24,561 nt of DNA from a virus: positions 1-24,561 of the IMG/VR virus record IMGVR_UViG_3300030116_005043. One strand, given 5' to 3'. The translations under genes and the position numbers were made by a program. The notes under the pieces were generated by a model. The model searched no databases. It had not been told where the DNA came from and saw nothing but the letters and a program-made list of their open reading frames with translations. Below are positions 1-6,884 of this stretch, one piece after another. Each line of letters starts with the position of its first letter. Positions within the stretch are counted from its first letter, which is position 1.

Positions 1-1062
1 TGCAACACCTGGAACAACACCATTTCCAAGTAAACGTAATCTATCTATTCTGTTTTGATTTGTGTCCACCCCACTTTTAGACCCATTAGTTGTTCCACCC
101 AATTTGGATTTAACACTCCTAATGACTCTCTTTTCTTCCCAATCTTTTTGTGGCTCTGTGGGTCTTGATGGATATTCACAACAACTGTTGTTAAACTTTC
201 TTGCGTACCCTTCTTTCCATTTTTTCTGTCTTGATAACCAAGCCGACCTTCGTGGGCTACTGGTGTTGGAAACGTCTGATAAGTCAGAACTGCATCCCTC
301 AATTTTGCTCCGTATTCCGTACCATTCTCCCTTACTGCCTTGAACCCTGTCGGTGTCAGTTTCACTTCTGCAGCTACTCCACCCTCCACCAGACCTGCTA
401 CTGTTGGTGTTGGAAAATTTATTTGTTCTCTTAAATTTGATGGTCGTGTCCTTCCCTTCCTGTGCGTGGCAAACTGTCTCTCCATAGCTTCTGCCGATCT
501 TTCCGCCATGTGATCTAAAGTGTTCGGAGTAGCCCATGATAAAGATTCTTCGTCTTTGGTGTGGGAAACCGATTTCTTCCGCAGAGAATATTCCTGCTGT
601 AGCTGTGTAACCCATTGATTCCAAGTCTTTGAGGACATAGTGCAAAACCACTTCGTTTTCTTCTGTGTAGGTCGAGAACATTCCTTCCACGTTTTCAAAA
701 AAGAGTATTGATGGTCTGCATTGTTTGATGCCTTCTGAGATAAAGGGGTAGAGGTGTCGTTCATCTCCAACACCTTCTTTAACTCCTGCATTTGAAAACG
801 GTTGACAGGGGATGCCACCAGAGAGGATGTCCACACATCCGTAAAACTCTTGAAATGGGAAGGTTTCAAGGTTCGACCAAATAGGTGCTTCATCCATTTG
901 ACCTGCTTCAATCTTTTCAACCAGGTTTTGGATTGCGTATGCTTCGATTTCACAATAAGCGACTGTTCGGCAAGTTGGCAAAACTCGTCTGAGTCCGAGA
1001 TCAATTCCACCGTACCCTGTACATAGGGATAAGTGTCTGACATAGTTTTGGGTATTATCCAC
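1..1062 (-). CDS. DNA (cytosine-5) methyltransferase, C-terminus beyond left edge
   Basis: This gene methylates carbon 5 of cytosine in a specific DNA site using S-adenosylmethionine. The frame is open for 354 codons and runs off the left edge, so the last residues are missing. Family motifs occur in order: motif I, CTGYGGIDLG, around residues 14-23; motif IV with the catalytic cysteine, SGGIPCQPFSN (Cys86); motif VI, ENV at 123-125; motif VIII, HQRRRIF at 168-174; and motif X, LLGNGVVPG, around 344-352. The GTG start lies 4 nt after the stop of the upstream gene and is preceded by AGGG at good spacing; no ATG fits. All catalytic motifs are present, so it should be active. In phages such orphan enzymes usually protect DNA from host restriction. 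No partner endonuclease is visible. The recognition site cannot be predicted. A second, out-of-frame open frame of similar length overlaps it but shows no family motifs. Confidence 0.93.
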   Translation of the reverse strand, partial: MDNTQNYVRHLSLCTGYGGIDLGLRRVLPTCRTVAYCEIEAYAIQNLVEKIEAGQMDEAPIWSNLETFPFQEFYGCVDILSGGIPCQPFSNAGVKEGVGDERHLYPFISEGIKQCRPSILFFENVEGMFSTYTEENEVVLHYVLKDLESMGYTATAGIFSAEEIGFPHQRRRIFIMGYSEHFRSHGGKIGRSYGETVCHAQEGKDTTIKFKRTNKFSNTNSSRSGGGWSSCRSETDTDRVQGSKGEWYGIRSKIEGCSSDLSDVSNTSSPRRSAWLSRQKKWKEGYARKFNNSCCEYPSRPTEPQKDWEEKRVIRSVKSKLGGTTNGSKSGVDTNQNRIDRLRLLGNGVVPGVA

Positions 1063-1066
1063 ATTG

Positions 1067-2281
1067 TTACCCTGTGTAAATGTTTGAGAAATGATACCAA
1101 AAATCCTTATCTACGTCATAACTATCAGGATATCTGTCTATACGACACTTATTACCGATAAATATATCCTCTATTGGTCTTTTATTCTTCAACATATACT
1201 GCCACGCATCATAATCTACATATAAATATAAACTTGGTTGCGTTTCATCTTTTATATTCTTTCCTTTGTAATTGCCGATAAGTTGTTTATTGTTTTCAAA
1301 ATTAACATACAAGCTATAGTCTATATGATGCCACTCAGGTAAACCCACATCCAAATATAACCGCAAATTCTTTCTAAAATTAGATTTTTCAAAATACTTG
1401 TATGTATCGTCTAAACTAGAAGTTCTATTTGGCAATTTATTTAATTTTTTTTTAGTATGCTCTGATGGTCTTTCAATACTTGATGCAGCGTGGTTTAATG
1501 AAGGTACTTCAAAAGTCCATTTATCATTTAGGTCAGAACGTAATAATTTATATTTAGTATCTTCATAATCCTCAACAGTTAAAAGAATATCAGTTTTACG
1601 CACATAATCATTAACTATGTGTGAGAACCCTGCATAGGGTAAATAATACTTTGCTTTTGTTTTCTCTATTGTTGCTTTGACATTGTTTTTTAGTGTTAGC
1701 AAATTATCTTCTAATATTTTTATTTTTTCTTGTTCTGTTTTATTATTGAATAAAAGAGGATAACCAGAAGCTCCACCAACAAAACTACTCGCATACACTG
1801 TGATGTTATCAGGTAAGCCACCATTGTTTAAATTATTACTATCTACAGAAGTAAGAAATTTAAAGTTTTGATATCCCATAAGCAAACCGCTATCATCTCT
1901 ATCGTCACCAGACGGGTAAATTTTAAATACAGAATCTTTGACTGTATGAGTCACACAAAAATCTAGGGGTATAAAATTATAAAAACCTAAATTTCGTAAT
2001 GGTCTTTCAACAGATTTTGTTTCAAAATTAGGTATAAGCATAGGAATATCTTTGCGGATATATTCCAATGTATTTTCATTTAGGTGGTCGTTATGATTAT
2101 GGCTAATATATATAAAATCAACATCATTAACTATTTCAAACCAATTCTCAGGTGGCACTAATGCAGGTTGCCACCCATCACAGAAAGCACCACCAACTAA
2201 CCAAGGGTCTGTCAAAAACTTTAATTTTGGTGTTTCTATTAATAAACACGCATGACCTAATAATGTGATTGTAACTTTCAT
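1067..2281 (-). CDS. Metallo-beta-lactamase-fold hydrolase
   Basis: The 404-aa protein begins with the core of a metallo-beta-lactamase fold: a first strand with GHA at 9-11, TDPWL at 24-28, and the metal-binding motif SHNHNDHL (His61, His63, Asp65, His66). A GDDRDDSG stretch near residue 130 could give further ligands. The layout resembles UlaG-like and CMP-sialate hydroxylase-like MBL proteins rather than beta-lactamases, and the C-terminal 130 residues form an extra domain I do not recognise. The substrate is unknown; known relatives cut phosphodiester or lactone bonds, some in nucleotides or nucleic acids. The start overlaps the upstream stop as ATGA, and the methyltransferase follows 4 nt after its stop, so the genes are translationally linked. 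There is no signal peptide, so it is probably cytoplasmic. Confidence 0.8.
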   Translation of the reverse strand: MKVTITLLGHACLLIETPKLKFLTDPWLVGGAFCDGWQPALVPPENWFEIVNDVDFIYISHNHNDHLNENTLEYIRKDIPMLIPNFETKSVERPLRNLGFYNFIPLDFCVTHTVKDSVFKIYPSGDDRDDSGLLMGYQNFKFLTSVDSNNLNNGGLPDNITVYASSFVGGASGYPLLFNNKTEQEKIKILEDNLLTLKNNVKATIEKTKAKYYLPYAGFSHIVNDYVRKTDILLTVEDYEDTKYKLLRSDLNDKWTFEVPSLNHAASSIERPSEHTKKKLNKLPNRTSSLDDTYKYFEKSNFRKNLRLYLDVGLPEWHHIDYSLYVNFENNKQLIGNYKGKNIKDETQPSLYLYVDYDAWQYMLKNKRPIEDIFIGNKCRIDRYPDSYDVDKDFWYHFSNIYTG

Positions 2282-2535
2282 ATTAATTTCCCTTGGTCTG
2301 GATTTTCAGTTAAAGGTTTCCAGGTGATATCTGCTAACTGATATGACCCTTTATATTTGGATTGATGTATTTTCCCATGAGGCAATACCCATTTTAATTC
2401 TTTTGGTGTAAGTCTCATTTTCTGACCATTGTGACTAATTTCCAAACCGCCAAGTCTCTTAGCTTTTTCTAGCTCATAATCCCTTATTGAGACCTTAGTG
2501 CCTTGCCAGAGCTTCTTAACATTCTTCTTCAACAT
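2278..2535 (-). CDS. Hypothetical protein, 85 aa
   Basis: A small basic protein I do not recognise. The middle part (about residues 25-75) looks like a compact beta-rich domain and the N-terminus is lysine-rich. The ATG start overlaps the stop of the upstream nuclease gene (TGATG) and has GGGAG six bases before it. A GTG one codon upstream is an alternative start. It overlaps the next gene by ATGA, so it is co-translated between the HNH-like nuclease and the MBL-fold protein. Position suggests a DNA-metabolism accessory role, but nothing in the sequence proves it. Confidence 0.7.
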   Translation of the reverse strand: MLKKNVKKLWQGTKVSIRDYELEKAKRLGGLEISHNGQKMRLTPKELKWVLPHGKIHQSKYKGSYQLADITWKPLTENPDQGKLI

Positions 2536-2846
2536 CACTCTCTCCCTTCATTGATTGCAATAATACAAGCATTTAGATTATCCCTGTTTTTGTATAGTTT
2601 TTCCGCAAGTGCAACAGGGTCTTTAATACCATGTTCCGCAAAGAATTTTGTTTCATTTCCCCTATTATGCAGCTCCTTATGTTTGGCATCTGTCATAGGT
2701 AAGATATGATTGTCTCCAGAACGTCTATATCCCCTCCTAGAAGGCGATCTTAACAAATGGTGGACAACTATCTCAGATTGTTGATTTGTGCAAACACAGG
2801 GCAATCTATGGGCTTTTCTGACCCATTTACGATCTCTTATAATCAT
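2535..2846 (-). CDS. HNH-like nuclease (DUF968/Ref-like)
   Basis: The 103-aa protein has a short Cys-x-Cys (17, 19), then VHHLLR with His29-His30, a conserved-looking SGDNHILPM stretch, and DAKHKELHNRG with His56 and His60. The ending NETKFFAEHGI is also typical. This arrangement matches the HNH-type proteins found in lambdoid recombination regions (DUF968 and the P1 Ref relatives), which cut or nick DNA with a metal-bound His cluster. The usual zinc cysteines are reduced to two here. It sits in the recombination operon between a DUF1367-like gene and a small unknown gene, with ATGA overlaps on its upstream side. Nuclease activity is inferred from the family; the exact family is recalled, not searched. 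Confidence 0.7.
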   Translation of the reverse strand: MIIRDRKWVRKAHRLPCVCTNQQSEIVVHHLLRSPSRRGYRRSGDNHILPMTDAKHKELHNRGNETKFFAEHGIKDPVALAEKLYKNRDNLNACIIAINEGRE

Positions 2847-3256
2847 AACATCTGATACACTTCTGCTAGAAGTGACTCCTTATCCATGTCTGGTATTATA
2901 GTCTTAATAATAAGATTTACTGCACGATCAAAAAACTCATTAAATTCTGGTTGTTTCATATTTTCGAAGCTGATTGATTTAGGCACATAACAGACATTTC
3001 CATCCTTCATTGGGTATTCATCTGCATGACCAATTCCTATTTTAATAGCAGTAATCATAGATTCTAAGTTTTCATAGCGTTCTTGGTTTTCAAATACCTT
3101 CCTCATAAGTGCGTAAAACAACCTATGATGCTTCAGGTTTCGTGGTTGTTTAAGTTCACAGACCACGAAACCATCCGCAAGCCTCTGAAGTGCCTCTAGT
3201 GAGGCATCATCTGAAGGGTAGAGGCTCATACCTTTCTTTTTAAGAATTATCTTCAC
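2843..3256 (-). CDS. DUF1367-like phage protein
   Basis: The 137-aa product carries the pattern ELKQPRNLKHHRLFYALM in its first third, which I recognise from DUF1367 proteins of phage recombination regions. The rest is helical with an acidic C-terminus. The biochemical role of the family is unknown to me; it recurs beside annealing proteins and Ref/NinB-type genes. I chose the GTG start because it overlaps the upstream stop as GTGA, a common coupling arrangement. A TTG one codon earlier and an ATG at codon 10 are alternatives, the latter with a GGT-type site too close to it. Good evidence that it is a gene, moderate for the family. Confidence 0.75.
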   Translation of the reverse strand: MKIILKKKGMSLYPSDDASLEALQRLADGFVVCELKQPRNLKHHRLFYALMRKVFENQERYENLESMITAIKIGIGHADEYPMKDGNVCYVPKSISFENMKQPEFNEFFDRAVNLIIKTIIPDMDKESLLAEVYQML

Positions 3257-3585
3257 CAAGGAATATCATCATTTTTTTTAGCGTTTTCCCACGCCTGATT
3301 AGGGTCTTTTGGCGGTGAATTAAACTTTTTTCTTGGTTCGGGTTTTATTTGAGCTTCGGGTTTCCAAGTACTTACTTGAAGGTTAATTTTTTCTCTGTCA
3401 CCATCCTGCCATCCTGCTATATTAAGTGTTGGTGGCTCATTGTATCTTTCTCGGTCGTCTGTCAACATTTTTAGGACATCATCATCAATAACAATCTTAC
3501 CCTTCCAATTTGGTTTTTTCGTACCCAAACTGTCGTCTTGGTAGAATAAACTACCCTTATTGGGCTTATGTTTAAATTGGCTCAT
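3253..3585 (-). CDS. Small protein with SSB-like C-terminal tail
   Basis: This 110-aa protein starts MSQFKHKPNKGSLF and contains PNWKGKIVIDDDVLK and IAGWQDGDREKINLQVS, which look like the strands of a small OB-type barrel (similar in flavour to DUF736 proteins). A flexible Pro/Lys-rich linker follows and the protein ends with NDDIPW. Bacterial SSB ends in a nearly identical acidic tip (DDDIPF type) that recruits recombination and repair enzymes. It may therefore bind ssDNA, or present an SSB-like tip to host partners, beside the ERF and exonuclease genes. The start at 3585 has AAGGAA at ideal spacing. An in-frame ATG 18 codons earlier exists but lacks a good ribosome-binding site. Confidence 0.75.
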   Translation of the reverse strand: MSQFKHKPNKGSLFYQDDSLGTKKPNWKGKIVIDDDVLKMLTDDRERYNEPPTLNIAGWQDGDREKINLQVSTWKPEAQIKPEPRKKFNSPPKDPNQAWENAKKNDDIPW

Positions 3586-3645
3586 TCTAATTTCCTTTTC
3601 GCTATTTATTAATATTTGGTCGAAAGTTTTTAAATTCATCTGTTA

Positions 3646-4086
3646 TTAAATTTGATAGTTTTCAACTTTAGCATCATCATCTGGTGCAAGGTTAAGAGCT
3701 AAAAGTAAAGAGTATCTTCTGGCGTATGTAATTGCTCCACCAAAATCTTGTGGTGCAGCTTTAGTTGAATGAACAAATACTTTACCTGTTCTTTCTTCTT
3801 CTCCATATCCAGATAAAATTGTTTCAACACAAGCACCCTTTTCGTGTAAATAAGACATTGTTCGTATTCTTATTTTTAGTTTCTGCAAGATAGGTATTAC
3901 CAATTTGTTGAGTGCTACATGAGAAGCATAGTTAAATCTGCCTTTTGCATCTTTAGGGATTTCAACCTGCATGCCCTGGAAAGCTAACAGGGCATCATGT
4001 AATGAATTATACTCCCCATCATCACTACCGTTATCTTCATTAGTTTCAATCATTTTATTCGCATATTTTATTTCAAAACTACTCAT
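3646..4086 (-). CDS. erf: ERF-family ssDNA annealing protein
   Basis: ERF proteins anneal complementary single strands and drive phage homologous recombination or genome circularisation. The diagnostic segment QDFGGAITYARRYSLLLAL followed by the acidic APDDDA (about residues 113-139) is clear. The N-terminal part holds the expected helix-rich segment with YNSLHDALLAFQ. At 146 aa it is somewhat shorter than P22 Erf (about 200 aa), lacking an extended C-terminal tail. The start is the ATG six bases after GGAG; an ATG two codons earlier directly abuts that site and is unlikely. Together with the YqaJ-type exonuclease at 4423-5316 it forms a two-component exonuclease/annealase system. Confidence 0.88.
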   Translation of the reverse strand: MSSFEIKYANKMIETNEDNGSDDGEYNSLHDALLAFQGMQVEIPKDAKGRFNYASHVALNKLVIPILQKLKIRIRTMSYLHEKGACVETILSGYGEEERTGKVFVHSTKAAPQDFGGAITYARRYSLLLALNLAPDDDAKVENYQI

Positions 4087-4252
4087 TACCATCTCCTTTA
4101 ATTAAATCATTTGCTTTTTCTGTAAACACCATATTTAAGATTATACTCAGTTTGTCTGCCATGTTGTCATTCATTAAAATATGGCAAAGCTCGTTTAAAC
4201 CTTCTTCATTTAGCCTTCTAATTTGCTCTGCAATTTCTGAGGGATTAGTCAT
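4079..4252 (-). CDS. Hypothetical helical protein, 57 aa
   Basis: This short gene fills the gap between the ERF gene and the 61-aa gene. It starts MTNPSEIAEQIRRLNEEG and ends with a TAG that overlaps the ERF start, and its own ATG overlaps the upstream stop by 8 bp. The protein is predicted to be almost all helix. Its segment GLNELCHILMND resembles EIKQLCAMLIAQ in the neighbour at 4245-4430, so the two may be diverged duplicates. Its last codons carry the ribosome-binding site of the ERF gene, which suggests coupling. The function is unknown. Confidence 0.7.
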   Translation of the reverse strand: MTNPSEIAEQIRRLNEEGLNELCHILMNDNMADKLSIILNMVFTEKANDLIKGDGNE

Positions 4253-4430
4253 TAATCTTAACCTCTTTCTCTATTGACATTAATGCCTTAATCAGTATCA
4301 CTTTATTGTCTCGATCTAAGTCTTGAGCAATCAGCATGGCACATAATTGTTTAATTTCGTCTGCTGTGAACCACTTAGTTATATGTAAAAATTGATCTGT
4401 TACCCTACTATCTATTACCCTACTATCCAT
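4245..4430 (-). CDS. Hypothetical helical protein, 61 aa
   Basis: The protein begins with a five-residue tandem repeat, DSRVI-DSRVT, encoded by a 15-bp DNA duplication, and continues as two or three helices (WFTADEIKQLCAMLIAQDL). It overlaps the exonuclease gene upstream by 8 bp and the 57-aa gene downstream by 8 bp, with GGAG eight bases before its ATG. No known family is recognised. Position between exonuclease and annealase suggests an accessory in recombination, by context only. Confidence 0.65.
   Translation of the reverse strand: MDSRVIDSRVTDQFLHITKWFTADEIKQLCAMLIAQDLDRDNKVILIKALMSIEKEVKIND
4400..4429. repeat. 15-bp tandem duplication
   Basis: TTACCCTACTATCTA and TTACCCTACTATCCA lie back to back and differ at one base. 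In the leftward gene they encode residues 2-11 as two copies of DSRV plus one residue, so the frame is kept. Confidence 0.85.
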
Positions 4431-5316
4431 TAGTCATCTCCTTCATTGTGACTTTTCCTGTTTTACCTATATTTACCTGAATGCCACCCCCCATAACGGT
4501 TTTAGCGTCATTGGGAATTAATTTTTTTAACTCCCTTTTGGTAGTAACATGAAGATCATGTTGTTTCTTAGAAAGAACAAAATTAATAGAATGATTAACC
4601 CACTCATTGTTGGTGGAGTAATTGTAGTCTTTACGGTCATCTAACGGAATAGATTGAGGTGCAACAACATCATCAACAATAGGCTCATCATTAATAATAT
4701 GTTTTTCATACCAAGCATTTATCTTGTGCAGCATCTCAGCTATATAAACGTCATTTCTTTCAACGTATAAAATACTGTCCGACCTATAATCATTTCCATA
4801 TATAACAGATAGAATAACTTTCTGGTAGCCTGTCACATAAAGTTGCCATTGTAACTGAGGGTTATATGTATCATATACCTTATTGATCGAATTATAACTG
4901 CTTGTATGTTTACATTCAATTAATGTAGGTACATCACAAAACTCTTTAGCCACTATCCCATCAGGACTAGCGGTGTGTATTGGATTATCTGGATGCGTGA
5001 AAGGTTCTACATTCAACACTTCAATGTTAAGAGCATTTTCTAAAAGAACTTTGTTAATTCCCTCAGTTACCGTACCAATCATTACTCTAGGATTGTTTTC
5101 GACCTCTGCAATTTCTTCTTTGGTTTGATTGCCAGTTAATATTCTTTTGGCTTTTTCTTGGCTATCAACAGAGCCTAAAATATATCTAATAATAGAAGCA
5201 GACACTTTGCCTTCTCTACTCTTTTTCCATTTTTCTGATTTAGTTAAACAAGATTTTGTTTGCTGTGTTGTAGCATCAGCAAAATCTAAAATTGGATGGA
5301 CTTGAACTAATCCCAT
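4423..5316 (-). CDS. YqaJ/lambda-exonuclease-type recombination nuclease
   Basis: This 297-aa protein has the PD-(D/E)XK core of phage recombination exonucleases. G-x3-E occurs in IGTVTEG (Gly81-Glu85), then SPDG with Asp119, then IECK with Glu134 and Lys136, then the conserved helix YNPQLQWQLYVTG (Gln154-Gln158). These enzymes degrade one DNA strand from ends to give 3' tails on which an annealing protein loads. The matching ERF gene lies two small genes downstream. The C-terminal part after residue 230 is a lysine-rich extension that may bind a partner. The ATG start has AAGGGA at 8 nt. It ends in MTNG, with the stop overlapping the next start. Confidence 0.87.
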   Translation of the reverse strand: MGLVQVHPILDFADATTQQTKSCLTKSEKWKKSREGKVSASIIRYILGSVDSQEKAKRILTGNQTKEEIAEVENNPRVMIGTVTEGINKVLLENALNIEVLNVEPFTHPDNPIHTASPDGIVAKEFCDVPTLIECKHTSSYNSINKVYDTYNPQLQWQLYVTGYQKVILSVIYGNDYRSDSILYVERNDVYIAEMLHKINAWYEKHIINDEPIVDDVVAPQSIPLDDRKDYNYSTNNEWVNHSINFVLSKKQHDLHVTTKRELKKLIPNDAKTVMGGGIQVNIGKTGKVTMKEMTNG

Positions 5317-5337
5317 AATTTTTCCCTTCTAAAAAAA

Positions 5338-5757
5338 TTAAGTATTAAAAACTTCTGGTTCAAATTCTTTACGAATTAAATCCACAGGAAATTTATAACT
5401 TTTATTATTTTTCATTTTTTGGCAAATAACAGGATATTTCTTAGCGTTCATGCATAACCCTACTATCTTAAAAATTTCATAATTGTAAGTAAATTCCTGA
5501 TTAAACCAATCATCATCTAAACCATATGACCTGCAATACTTCTGATATGCTATAGCCTCTTTTGTATATATTTCACCATCTTTGGCTTCAAGATTAGCCT
5601 CCAATTTCCCTGAGAAATAAGATTCTGCATATGTACAACGACCTAACTCAATCTCAATACCATAAGTTTTACAAACTTCATTAAGGCTTTTGTTTATTGC
5701 TTTCTTGATTTCGTCTAAATTTTGCTTATTAAATGATTTAATTACTTTAGCCGTCAT
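5338..5757 (-). CDS. Hypothetical protein, 139 aa
   Basis: The protein starts MTAKVIKSFNKQNLDEIKKA, with a helix, then a possible alpha/beta domain (IEIELGRCTYAESYFSGKLE) and an acidic middle part containing YGLDDDWFNQE. It may be a phage family of unknown function; I do not recognise it. The start was chosen because GGGAGGGAGAG lies a few bases upstream; an in-frame start 11 codons earlier would overlap the preceding gene more and lacks a site. Second gene of the leftward recombination operon. Confidence 0.7.
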   Translation of the reverse strand: MTAKVIKSFNKQNLDEIKKAINKSLNEVCKTYGIEIELGRCTYAESYFSGKLEANLEAKDGEIYTKEAIAYQKYCRSYGLDDDWFNQEFTYNYEIFKIVGLCMNAKKYPVICQKMKNNKSYKFPVDLIRKEFEPEVFNT

Positions 5758-5971
5758 TACGCTCTCCCTCCCAGATGTGTTTTTTAACAATTTCTAAGGT
5801 TTCTTCTGGCGTTTGGAAGTTGCCTAGATATGTGTATTTATCATTCGCAGTTGAGTAACCTTGTCCTTCCCACAACTTTGCTTGTTCCTTGGCTTCTTTA
5901 TATTGCTCTTCATTGTAAAAGTGTTGAGTATACCCACTGTCCTCATGTATAATTGCCATATATAATTTCAT
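5747..5971 (-). CDS. Hypothetical protein, 74 aa
   Basis: First gene of the leftward early operon. It begins MKLYMAIIHEDSGYTQHFYN and has a pattern of short strands and helices with an acidic C-terminus (WEGERNDG). GAAGGGAAAA lies 11 nt before the ATG, similar to the site of the exonuclease gene. Being promoter-proximal it is probably the first product made from the leftward promoter. No family recognised. Confidence 0.65.
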   Translation of the reverse strand: MKLYMAIIHEDSGYTQHFYNEEQYKEAKEQAKLWEGQGYSTANDKYTYLGNFQTPEETLEIVKKHIWEGERNDG

Positions 5972-6008
5972 ACCACAATTTTCCCTTCAAAAAATTATTG
6001 ATTTGCAT

Positions 6009-6037
6009 ATGATACATATGTTATGTGAGTTATGCAA
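6009..6037 (-). promoter_or_regulatory. Leftward early promoter with embedded operator-like repeats
   Basis: Read leftward, TTGCAT (6037-6032) and TATCAT (6014-6009) are separated by 17 bp, a good sigma70-type match. The -10 is embedded in CATATG-ATA-CATATG (6006-6020), nearly a perfect palindrome. A wider inverted repeat TTGCATA (6004-6010) / TATGCAA (6031-6037) brackets the element. The HTH gene next door starts 24 bp to the right, so autoregulation is plausible. Confidence 0.45.
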
Positions 6038-6061
6038 GTATTAATTTGGGAGAATTATTAA

Positions 6062-6337
6062 ATGACAAAAAAAACAGTCTTAGCTCGGGAGTTAATAGCC
6101 AGAATAGGTGATGGTCAAGGTGCAATTGACTTTACGAGTGGAATTAAAACAGTATCTGCTGAATTGCAGCTAAATGCAAGTCAGGTATATAGATGGACAT
6201 ACCCTAAAGGTAAAAGAGGCAATACAGGTGGTATTCCATGCGAATATCTAAGTAGGCTAGTGATATGGGCTGACGAGATTCACCAAACTACATTGTACCA
6301 CGACTCTGATTATATATGGGAGATGATAGATGGGTAA
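6062..6337 (+). CDS. Small HTH regulator (Cro/CI-like)
   Basis: The 91-aa protein contains a helix-turn-helix: VSAELQLNASQVYRWTYPKG (about residues 31-50) is a typical recognition unit, followed by GGIPCEYLSRLVIWADE, the stabilising helix seen in small Cro- or YdaS-like repressors. It is the first gene to the right of a divergent promoter region with palindromes, the classic place for a phage switch protein. It probably represses the leftward or its own promoter. GGGAG lies 10 nt before the ATG. No dimerisation or protease-cleavage domain is present, so it is not a full CI-type repressor. Confidence 0.72.
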   Translation: MTKKTVLARELIARIGDGQGAIDFTSGIKTVSAELQLNASQVYRWTYPKGKRGNTGGIPCEYLSRLVIWADEIHQTTLYHDSDYIWEMIDG

Positions 6338-6884
6338 GATGCAACGAAATAAAGGGTCAAGGGTCGAAAGAGAAATGGTTGAACTATTCCATGCACATAA
6401 AATTCAGGCAGAAAAAGTGCCATTATCTGGTGCTATGCAAGGTTTTCCAGGTGACATAAACGTATATGCTAGTGACCTACATTTAGTTTGCGAAGTTAAG
6501 TCAAGAGCCAAAAGTTTGTGGAAAACACTTGTTAATTGGCTATCAGGCTCAGATATTTTAATCTTAAAAGCAAACAGGCAAGACCCTTATGTATTTATGC
6601 CTATGCGTGTTTTTATTGAACTTGTGAAAAGCAATCAAGCACTCAATGTTAAGCAACTAGAAATTGTCAGAGATATTTTTGATTATTGTGAAAAGAATTA
6701 CAAACAAAGTAGAGAAGATATAATATCTCAAAAAAGGTCAGATGACTTAAACATTTGCAGAAAAATTATAATTAAATTACTTAACCATGAAAACTTTACA
6801 TCTCACCAGATTGGTAATGTGCTTAATCGAGATCATTCAGCCATAATAAAAGCATTAGGAAAGATAAGAAATGACCAAAATTAG
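6330..6884 (+). CDS. PD-(D/E)XK resolvase-like nuclease fused to DnaA domain IV-like tail
   Basis: Residues 1-95 look like a Holliday-junction resolvase or related PD-(D/E)XK nuclease: RNKGSRVEREMVELFH with Glu14, GFPGDINVY with Asp42, and CEVKSR with Glu55 and Lys57. Residues 137-180 look like DnaA domain IV, the part of the bacterial initiator that reads DnaA boxes. The segment GNVLNRDHSAIIKALGKI (162-179) follows the DnaA signature almost position for position, with Ala where Ser/Thr/Val is usual. No ATPase domain lies between them. The combination suggests a nuclease targeted to DnaA-box-like sites or to the phage origin, or one competing with host DnaA. It overlaps the regulator upstream (8 bp) and the replication gene downstream (14 bp). 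Confidence 0.72.
   Translation: MGKMQRNKGSRVEREMVELFHAHKIQAEKVPLSGAMQGFPGDINVYASDLHLVCEVKSRAKSLWKTLVNWLSGSDILILKANRQDPYVFMPMRVFIELVKSNQALNVKQLEIVRDIFDYCEKNYKQSREDIISQKRSDDLNICRKIIIKLLNHENFTSHQIGNVLNRDHSAIIKALGKIRNDQN

Noticed and set aside
1055-1063. Perfect DnaA-box-like sequence TTATCCACA
   Set aside because: It is a single copy lying over a start codon; one such 9-mer is expected by chance in an AT-rich window of this size.
45-1100. Leftward 351-codon open frame overlapping the methyltransferase
   Set aside because: It lacks any domain pattern, starts at TTG inside the neighbouring gene, and the alternative frame holds all cytosine methyltransferase motifs in order.
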